Of a stretch of 46,890 bases of DNA, positions 40,970-46,890 are shown in pieces (within the stretch, counting starts at the first letter, position 1; each line of letters starts with the position of its first letter). The notes below the pieces were generated by a model. It made no database searches. It had not been told where the DNA came from and was given only the letters and a program-made list of their open reading frames with translations. Position numbers and translations under genes: made by a program. Source of the stretch: Bacteroidota bacterium (GTDB lineage Bacteria > Bacteroidota > Bacteroidia > B-17B0 > Aurantibacillaceae). Location of the stretch: NCBI GenBank assembly GCA_030684395.1, contig JAUXTT010000043.1:1-46890 (forward strand). Direction: 5' to 3'.

Positions 40970-41092
40970 TTGCGTTATACCTTTGGATTTGTGCAAATAT
41001 ACGCTAATTCTACAGTGTCGAAATAAGAATGGTTAATAATTTGATAAACAGTTTTAAAAAGCGATTTAAAAATTACCTTAATTTGTAGTGGA

Positions 41093-41401
41093 ATGAAATT
41101 AAATTTTTTCAAAATAATAGTGTGTTTTCTCTTATTGATGTTTGTGTTTCCTGAATCGTCGGAAGCTCAACAGGATGGTATGTTTAAAGGAAAGAATAAA
41201 CACAGGCACCGTCATAAAGGAAGAAGGGAGCGCAAAAACAAAACAGCATACAATCCATACATAGATCCGGATACAAACAAACCAAAGAAACTGGCTAGTA
41301 AAGAACTTACAAAGGATAACAAGCGTGTTGAACGTCAGCAAAAGAAAAATATCCGTCGTGAAAAACGTAAATTAAGAAGAACCAAAGGGGCTTACAAGTA
41401 G
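41093..41401 (+). CDS. Small, very basic secreted protein
   Basis: A 102-aa protein: a signal peptide (MKLNFFKIIVCFLLLMFVFP, cleavage near SEAQQ) followed by ~75 residues that are about half Lys/Arg/His (NKHRHRHKGRRERKNKTAYN, KKNIRREKRKLRRTKGAYK). No known family. A basic secreted peptide could bind polyanions such as LPS or DNA (inference). It is convergent with cdd. Confidence 0.7.
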   Translation: MKLNFFKIIVCFLLLMFVFPESSEAQQDGMFKGKNKHRHRHKGRRERKNKTAYNPYIDPDTNKPKKLASKELTKDNKRVERQQKKNIRREKRKLRRTKGAYK

Positions 41402-41402
41402 G

Positions 41403-41481
41403 ATTTTTGATTTTGAATTGATGATTTCTGATTAAAAAGTACTTGATAAATATCAAAAATTAGAAATCAAAAATCGTAAAT
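41403..41481. repeat. GATTTTTGATTT inverted repeat
   Basis: ATTTTTGATTTTGAATTGAT at the left and AAATCAAAAATCGTAAATC at the right lie in the gap between two convergent genes, and AGAAATCAAAAATC pairs with GATTTTTGATTT. A possible bidirectional terminator. Confidence 0.55.
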
Positions 41482-41976
41482 CTACTTCAGGTGTTTTTTA
41501 TTGAACATCAAAGGCAACAAGCTTTCAATACTTTCCGAAATAAATATTTTCCCGGTTTCTCCTGCCATAATGATCCTTATTTTTTGTTCATAGCGGGTTT
41601 CGTATTCGGCAATAGCCTGACGACAAGCGCCGCATGGTGTTACGGGTTCATTAATAACCTGAGATTGTGCCTTTACAGTTACGGCAATGCTTTTTATTTT
41701 TACTCCCGGATATTTTGCACCTGCATAATAAATAGCAACTCTTTCGGCACAAAGACTTGAAGGGTAAGCGGCATTTTCCTGATTATTACCAATTACGGTT
41801 TCACCATTCTCCAGCAATATCGCGGCCCCTACATTAAAATGGGAATAGGGTGCATAAGCACTTTCTAATGATTTTCGGGCTTGCATTAATAACAAACGGT
41901 CTTCATTACTCAGATCCTGCTCGGTTTTGTATACATCAAAAGAGGATACAACCTGAATTTTTTCTTTATTCGACAT
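41482..41976 (-). CDS. cdd: Cytidine deaminase
   Basis: A 164-aa zinc enzyme deaminating cytidine and deoxycytidine to uridine. Catalytic CAE at 76-78 (SSLCAERVAIY) with E78 as proton donor; the zinc ligands C76, C115 and C118 lie in PCGACRQ (114-120). AYAPYSHFNVGAAIL and the substrate-binding NQENAAYPS are typical. Pyrimidine salvage in the cytoplasm. It has a single gene and a start at 41976 of the usual form. Confidence 0.94.
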   Translation of the reverse strand: MSNKEKIQVVSSFDVYKTEQDLSNEDRLLLMQARKSLESAYAPYSHFNVGAAILLENGETVIGNNQENAAYPSSLCAERVAIYYAGAKYPGVKIKSIAVTVKAQSQVINEPVTPCGACRQAIAEYETRYEQKIRIIMAGETGKIFISESIESLLPLMFNKKHLK

Positions 41977-42028
41977 ATATGCGAAGATAATGATTTGTTT
42001 TTATAATGATGAGTATCCTTCTACTTTT

Positions 42029-42132
42029 AGCCGCAGATTCCACGGATTTTACCTGATTAAATTGTTTTTAATGGAATGCGCTCCTGAATCTTTATATTAA
42101 CGAAATCCTAAAATCAGCGTGAATCTGCGGCA
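42029..42132. repeat. CCGCAGATT inverted repeat, copy B
   Basis: AGCCGCAGATTCCACGGATT at the left pairs with AATCAGCGTGAATCTGCGGC at the right, with AT-rich DNA between. Intergenic, upstream of cdd. Confidence 0.7.
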
Positions 42133-42168
42133 GAATAGTTCAAACTGGTATATTAATTTTAAACGGAA

Positions 42169-42203
42169 AAAGCTGCCCTTACGAGCAGCTTTCAATTTTT
42201 TTG
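42169..42203. terminator. Terminator of the 89-aa gene
   Basis: A perfect 8-bp stem (AAAGCTGC 42169-42176, GCAGCTTT 42185-42192) with T-runs on both strands, just beyond the stop of the gene at 42213-42482. Confidence 0.8.
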
Positions 42204-42212
42204 AGAATTAAA

Positions 42213-42482
42213 TTATTTTTTCGGGTCCTCTTTTTTTGGTGTGGTTTCGTCCTTTTTAGGATCATTGGCAGTCTTATTGTTTGTGCTGCTCTTTGTACCT
42301 CCTTTTGTTGGAAGACCTTGACTATTTATTGCCATTCTCGTTCCGCCACCTGATTTTTTTGTTGAATCCTGTTCGGTTACTTTTTTTCCTTCTTCTTTTT
42401 TTGTTTTATCGTCTTGTGCAAAAGAAACACTTGCAATCAGTAAACCTAGTGACAGAAAAGGTATGTATAATTTGTTTTTCAT
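42213..42482 (-). CDS. Small secreted Lys/Thr-rich protein
   Basis: An 89-aa protein: a signal peptide (MKNKLYIPFLSLGLLIASVS, then FAQDD) and a low-complexity charged tail rich in Lys, Thr, Asn and Pro (KKEEGKKVTEQDSTKKSGGG, TKGGTKSSTNNKTANDPKKD). Likely disordered and exported to the periplasm. No recognised family. The frame ends directly before the hairpin terminator, which supports expression. Confidence 0.6.
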   Translation of the reverse strand: MKNKLYIPFLSLGLLIASVSFAQDDKTKKEEGKKVTEQDSTKKSGGGTRMAINSQGLPTKGGTKSSTNNKTANDPKKDETTPKKEDPKK

Positions 42483-42555
42483 ATTGTTGTTGTTTTCAAA
42501 TCTTAACCAAATATAGTACCAATTTTAGAATAACAAAAACATGCAGGTATAAGTT

Positions 42556-42586
42556 TTGTTAAATCAGATAAACTTTTATAGGTTTG
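42556..42586 (+). promoter_or_regulatory. nbaC promoter, TTG-N20-TAGGTTTG
   Basis: TTG at 42556-42558 and TAGGTTTG at 42579-42586 (20-bp spacer) match the Bacteroidota promoter. Transcription would begin near 42592, giving a leader of ~170 nt that contains the repeats described next. Confidence 0.65.
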
Positions 42587-42605
42587 TAAAAAACACCACG
42601 AAGTA

Positions 42606-42756
42606 TCCCGATAGCTATCTGGATTGATGCCAAAAAAATAGTAACCAATAAATAAATCAATACCACGAAGTAGCATTGATGCATACAATAACTAATTAAA
42701 AATCAATACCACGAAGTAGCATTGATACAAACAATACAATTAATTAAAAATCAATA
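42606..42756 (+). repeat. Repeat-rich nbaC leader: CCCGATAGC copy and tandem ~46-bp repeats
   Basis: After a one-mismatch CCCGATAGC palindrome (42606-42623) come two ~46-bp direct repeats (42655-42700 and 42701-42748). Each holds ATCAAT-ACCACGAAGTAGC-ATTGAT, a 6-bp hairpin; a third partial CCACGAAGTA lies at 42596-42605. They lie in the presumed 5' untranslated region. Confidence 0.7.
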
Positions 42757-42760
42757 AATC

Positions 42761-43285
42761 ATGAGTATTATTCGCCCTTTTGGATTTATGAAATGGATAG
42801 ATGAAAATCGCCATTTGCTGAAACCCCCTGTTAATAATAAGGTTGTATACAAAGATACGGAATTCATTATAATGGTGGTAGGTGGCCCTAATTCACGGAA
42901 GGATTATCACTTTAATGAGAGCGAAGAGTTTTTCTATCAGTTGAAAGGTGATATTTTGGTGAAAATCCAGGAAAATGGAAAATCTGTTGAAGTCCCCATA
43001 AAGGAAGGGGAAATATTTTTGTTGCCACCCAAAGTTCCACATAACCCAGTTCGTTATAAGGATACGGTTGGTTTGGTAATAGAGCGCCGAAGAAGAGAAG
43101 GAGAAAAAGACGGACTCCTTTGGTTTTGCGAGAAATGCAACCACAAAATATTTGAAGAGTACTTTACACTTACTGATATCACAGGGCAATTTCAATCGGT
43201 TTTTGAGAAATTCTATGGAAGTGAGAAATTACGCACTTGCGAAAAATGTTCCCACAAAATGGAGCCTCCTCCGGTTATTTCGTAA
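42761..43285 (+). CDS. nbaC: 3-hydroxyanthranilate 3,4-dioxygenase
   Basis: A 174-aa cupin dioxygenase that opens the ring of 3-hydroxyanthranilate (kynurenine pathway, towards quinolinate/NAD or acetyl-CoA). Iron ligands H50, E56 and H94, with substrate-binding R46 and R98, line up one residue short of the well-studied Cupriavidus enzyme. The C-terminal rubredoxin-like site is C123-x-x-C126 and C160-x-x-C163. Length equals the bacterial type exactly. No other kynurenine-pathway gene lies in the window. It has its own promoter and an unusual leader with tandem hairpin repeats. Confidence 0.95.
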   Translation: MSIIRPFGFMKWIDENRHLLKPPVNNKVVYKDTEFIIMVVGGPNSRKDYHFNESEEFFYQLKGDILVKIQENGKSVEVPIKEGEIFLLPPKVPHNPVRYKDTVGLVIERRRREGEKDGLLWFCEKCNHKIFEEYFTLTDITGQFQSVFEKFYGSEKLRTCEKCSHKMEPPPVIS

Positions 43286-43456
43286 TATAAATAGCTTTAT
43301 ATTAAGTATTTAAGGTTTTTTTGCTCCGAAACCTAAGTTTTGGGCCATTAAAACTTGTAATAACCCTGCTTTTTTCCGATTTTCGTATGCTATTGAATAA
43401 GAGTAATTTGCTCTTTTGGGTAATTACTTTTATTCGATTTAAAATTATTGAAAAAA

Positions 43457-46400
43457 ATGAAAAAAATAACACTCTTTTTTCTTGCATTATTTTTATCTGC
43501 AAAAATGTATTCTTCTCACATTGCAGGTGGCGAAATAACGTATGTTAGTTTGGGAAATAATCAATACGAAGTGCATCTTAAATTGTATTGGGATTGTTCC
43601 GGTGGTTTTAACCCTGGAACTACTCAAACACTTAGTGTAGATGGGTGTTTAGGAAGTCAAACAATTACTCTTGATCAAAGTACGGCAACACCCGGCGATG
43701 GGATAGATATTTCTCAAATATGTTCTTCTGAAACTTCAACCTGTAATGGTGGATTAGTTGATGGAAAAAATATGATAGAGTATGTTGGTATCGTTACCTT
43801 ACCTGGAGCTTGTACCGATTGGATTTTTTCGTGGACAACCTGTTGCAGAGGAGGTAATATCATCAATGTTTCGGGAGGAACTACAGCTGACTCCTATCTT
43901 TTTGCCAATCTGAACAATGTTGCTGCACCTAATAACAACTCACCTATTTTTACTGCTCAGCCATTACCTTATATGTGTGTAAACCAAGCTGTATGCTATA
44001 ACTTCGGTATTGTTGAACAAGATGGAAATACATTGCAATACTCATTAGTTGACGGTTTGGAAGGACCTGGTCTGCCTTTAACATATAATGCCGGGTATTC
44101 CGGAACTTCGCCAATTCAAGGAATTACTATTGATCCGGTTACAGGTCAGATTAATTTCACTCCTACAACACAAGGAGATTTTGTTGTGACCGTTAGGGTA
44201 GATGAATTTGATGCCAATGGTGTAATGGTTGGTTCTGTTATCAGAGATATTCAGGTGGTTGTTCAAAACTGTACGAATCAAACCATGGCTTGCGGATCTG
44301 GCGGACTAACAGCGGGAAATATTACAGGAAACGGAGCTACATTAAATCCTGCGAACCCGCATGAAATTCAAATTTGTGAAGGTATTCCGTTTTCGTTCAA
44401 TGTTTTATTTACTGATCCAAATCCGCTTGATTCTGTATTGATCACAACTAATCTTGCAACCAACCCTGCTTTAGCCGGTGCAATAATCACTACATCTTAT
44501 CCTTTTATCGGGCAAATTAATACGATCCAAATGAATTTCAGTTGGACTGCCCCTCCAGGAAGTGCGAACCTGAATACATTCTTAACGGTTACTGTACGTG
44601 ATAATGCTTGTCCTATTCCGGGGCAACAGGTGATTAATTATTTCCTTAATATTTTACCTGCTGCGAATGCCGGACCTGATACAACTATTTGTAATGGTGA
44701 TGGGGCAACATTGCAAGGAACTGGCCCTGGCGGTCCTTATAACTGGTCGTATACAAATGGAACTCCGGTTCCTGTAGGCCCTGACTTCTCATGTAATCCA
44801 TGCCAAAATCCGGTTGCTTCACCAACAGTAACTACAACCTATGTTTTACAAACCAGCGGTGGTGCAGGATGCTTAAACACTGATGAGATGACCCTAACAG
44901 TTGTCCCAACATTTACCTGGGCACTTGATCCCGGGGCAACGGCCGATGGTTGTACGGGAACCCCTGTACAGTTGGGAATTACTCCTGTTCAGCCGGATGT
45001 GTATACTTATGTGTGGACACCTGCAACAGGTCTTAATCAAACAAATATTAACAACCCAACTGCTTCATTTACTGAGCCCGGAACACAAATATATAGTGTA
45101 ATCGCTACAAGTGCTGCAGGATGTATTAAAACTGATCAAATAGCTGTTACTGTTCAGCAAGGACCGCCTGATTTTACTTTAATTAATGATCAGTGTTTGC
45201 CTGGTTTACCGGGGGCTCCAATTCAGCTAGATGTTATATTCCCTTGTTTAAACACTTCAGCCCCCTGTGCACTTGGTGCGGCAACAACTTGCCCACTTAC
45301 AACTATTCAGGTCGGAACAGCAACTACAACTACATTCCCAAATCCTACGCCATTTATGGGCTTGTGGGAAGATGGTAGATTTCAAATGTTATTCAGGGCA
45401 TCAGAATTGCAAGCTATGAGTATTAATGCAGGAATACTAAATTCAATGGCATTAAACATACCAACTGTAAATAGTAATCTTGGTTATGCTGGTTTTTCTA
45501 TTAAAATGAAATGTACTGCCACCAATTCTTTATCAGTAGGAGTTTTTGAAGGAGGAACAGTGCAGGTGTTCAGTAGTGCTTTATATAATCCAATTGCGGG
45601 CTGGAATACATTTATCTTTACAGCACCATACACTTACGATGGTTTTTCAAATTTGTTAATTGAAATTTGTTATGACAATTCGGATTGGTCGAGTGATGAT
45701 GTTGTTGAATATACTGCTACTACTTTCCCTGCTTCGGTTAGTTATGATAATGATGGAACAGTAGGTTGCATGGAGGCAAATTCTGAAGAAGTGTTTAACT
45801 CTCGCCCCAATGTCAGATTCGCTTATTCTGAATCAGTTAACCCTAACAACTACACATACAGTTGGGCTCCTGCAACAGGTTTGTCCAATCCAAATATCAA
45901 AGACCCAACTCTTACACCTGTTGTAGGCTCCACAACTTATACCGTTACTGTTACAACTCTTAATGGATTATGCAGCAGGACAGATGAGGTAAACGTTACA
46001 GTTGGCGGTGGATCGGTAGATGTTGTTGCACTTAATAATGATAGTGTATTTTGTAATGATGACGCAGTTCAGTTACTTGCTGTTGTTGGAACACAGGGAG
46101 GAACATGGTCGCATTATAATACTACCGGATCCGGTGGCGGAATAGTAGTAAATGGCACAGGTGGTGTTGATTTTCACCCGGAGCTTTCGGTATTAGGAAC
46201 ATCTTATGTGAAATATTCAATCGGGTCATCCACTTGCGGTTTAAAAGATTCTATTATGATAGTTGTGAACCCTGCGGTAATCCCGAATTTCGTTATGGAT
46301 GCTGATTATTGTTCTTATGATAGTCCAATTACTCTAAGCAATGTACAAAACATATGTGCTACGGGAACTACTTGCGGATGGACATTAGACGGTGCAGCTG

Positions 46401-46890
46401 CAATAGTATTTGACCCTTCCTTGCTTACCCCAACTACTCATACATTAACTTACACTACAGATGCAGGAGGCAATTGTCCAAGAGTAGCAACACAAACAGT
46501 CTCTGTGCATGCGACACCTGTTGTAGATTTCAGTGCAGATACCCTGAGTGGTTGTATACCAAGTGTTCCTGTAGCCTTTACAAGCACCGTAACAAACACA
46601 CCTGCATCCAGCAATGCTTATGTTTGGTCGTTTGGAGATGCCAGTGGCTCAGGCATGGCAAACCCTATTCACCTTTATTCACAGGCAGGCATAATGACAG
46701 TAAGCTTAAACTATACCGACATAAATGGTTGTGTAGATAACGAAACAAAACCTTTCTATGTCACCATTAACAGCGTTCCGGAACCTGAGTTTGTTTACGA
46801 ACCGGCCATGCCAACAACTTTAGAACCCCACGTAGAATTTTTAAATACTACCCGCAACACAACAGGATTGCAGTGGAACTGGGATATTGC
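43457..46890 (+). CDS. Giant secreted adhesin-like PKD/Ig-domain protein (5' part)
   Basis: An open frame from ATG 43457 runs without a stop for 1144 codons to the window edge, so the gene is partial at its 3' end. The signal peptide (MKKITLFFLALFLSAKMYSS) is followed by HIAGGEITYVSLGNNQYEVH and LKLYWDCSGG, the N-terminal signature of gliding motility-associated/T9SS type B proteins of Bacteroidota. A cadherin-like putative-Ig module (ITIDPVTGQINFTPTTQGDF) and many Cys- and Thr-rich Ig-like repeats (YVWTPATGLNQTNINNPTAS and YSWAPATGLSNPNIKDPTLT are close copies) follow; a PKD domain (YVWSFGDASGSGMANPIHLY) lies near the end. A C-terminal sorting domain is expected outside the window. Role: surface adhesion or gliding (inference). 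Confidence 0.88.
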   Translation, partial: MKKITLFFLALFLSAKMYSSHIAGGEITYVSLGNNQYEVHLKLYWDCSGGFNPGTTQTLSVDGCLGSQTITLDQSTATPGDGIDISQICSSETSTCNGGLVDGKNMIEYVGIVTLPGACTDWIFSWTTCCRGGNIINVSGGTTADSYLFANLNNVAAPNNNSPIFTAQPLPYMCVNQAVCYNFGIVEQDGNTLQYSLVDGLEGPGLPLTYNAGYSGTSPIQGITIDPVTGQINFTPTTQGDFVVTVRVDEFDANGVMVGSVIRDIQVVVQNCTNQTMACGSGGLTAGNITGNGATLNPANPHEIQICEGIPFSFNVLFTDPNPLDSVLITTNLATNPALAGAIITTSYPFIGQINTIQMNFSWTAPPGSANLNTFLTVTVRDNACPIPGQQVINYFLNILPAANAGPDTTICNGDGATLQGTGPGGPYNWSYTNGTPVPVGPDFSCNPCQNPVASPTVTTTYVLQTSGGAGCLNTDEMTLTVVPTFTWALDPGATADGCTGTPVQLGITPVQPDVYTYVWTPATGLNQTNINNPTASFTEPGTQIYSVIATSAAGCIKTDQIAVTVQQGPPDFTLINDQCLPGLPGAPIQLDVIFPCLNTSAPCALGAATTCPLTTIQVGTATTTTFPNPTPFMGLWEDGRFQMLFRASELQAMSINAGILNSMALNIPTVNSNLGYAGFSIKMKCTATNSLSVGVFEGGTVQVFSSALYNPIAGWNTFIFTAPYTYDGFSNLLIEICYDNSDWSSDDVVEYTATTFPASVSYDNDGTVGCMEANSEEVFNSRPNVRFAYSESVNPNNYTYSWAPATGLSNPNIKDPTLTPVVGSTTYTVTVTTLNGLCSRTDEVNVTVGGGSVDVVALNNDSVFCNDDAVQLLAVVGTQGGTWSHYNTTGSGGGIVVNGTGGVDFHPELSVLGTSYVKYSIGSSTCGLKDSIMIVVNPAVIPNFVMDADYCSYDSPITLSNVQNICATGTTCGWTLDGAAAIVFDPSLLTPTTHTLTYTTDAGGNCPRVATQTVSVHATPVVDFSADTLSGCIPSVPVAFTSTVTNTPASSNAYVWSFGDASGSGMANPIHLYSQAGIMTVSLNYTDINGCVDNETKPFYVTINSVPEPEFVYEPAMPTTLEPHVEFLNTTRNTTGLQWNWDI

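Noticed and set aside
42655-42748. CRISPR-like tandem repeats
   Set aside because: Only two units without distinct spacers, no cas genes nearby; the unit is a continuous direct duplication.

Overview
The window is a low-GC chromosomal segment of a Bacteroidota bacterium, most likely a Flavobacteriales or Sphingobacteriales-type lineage. The evidence is two secreted proteins with T9SS C-terminal sorting domains, a GldI-like lipoprotein PPIase next to an NrnA phosphoesterase, a large adhesin-like protein that opens with the SHIAGGEI signature, TAnnTTTG promoters, and near absence of Shine-Dalgarno sequences.

Region by region: 1-5160 is accessory DNA. A 5'-truncated tyrosine recombinase (4678-5022) is followed by genes that all lie on the minus strand (a DUF5677-like protein, a small membrane protein, a GAF protein with an orphan histidine-kinase dimerisation segment, an AraC/GyrI-like regulator, a 41-aa peptide and a frameshifted remnant). 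Between several of them lie ~60-130 bp imperfect palindromes with integron-like GCCTAAC/GTTAGGC ends. I read this as an integron-like cassette array, which is the most interesting structure in the window. It stops at the dnaA terminator.

5160-16k is mostly housekeeping: dnaA, a 5'-nucleotidase split into two overlapping genes, a DUF937-like protein, a secreted M43 metalloprotease, rimM, elaA, a DUF2071 protein and an adhesin/barrel-type protein. 16k-31k holds an APC permease, an SDR, nrnA-gldI, ndh, uvrC, a DAHP synthase/chorismate mutase fusion, fmt, a possible structured RNA, HU, and a two-component system divergent from a T9SS protein across a helically phased array of GTTAAA repeats. 31k-43k holds a Bro-N protein, the surE-hyp-lpxB-spoIID cluster, 3-oxoacid CoA-transferase genes split by a four-helix-bundle (S23/IVP) gene that sits between inverted repeats, bioB-bioF, cdd, and nbaC with a repeat-rich leader. 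43.4k to the end is the 5' part of a giant secreted PKD/Ig-like protein that runs off the window.

Intergenic spaces carry at least five dispersed repeat families: the TCCCGATAGCTATCGGGA palindrome, the ACACAGAG hairpins at gene ends, the CCGCAGATT hairpins, the GAGCTTGTCGAA terminator loops, and AATTTGAAAATTTGGTAAT. Several of them are read through into ORF ends and so mislead start prediction. No tRNA, rRNA or CRISPR array was seen.
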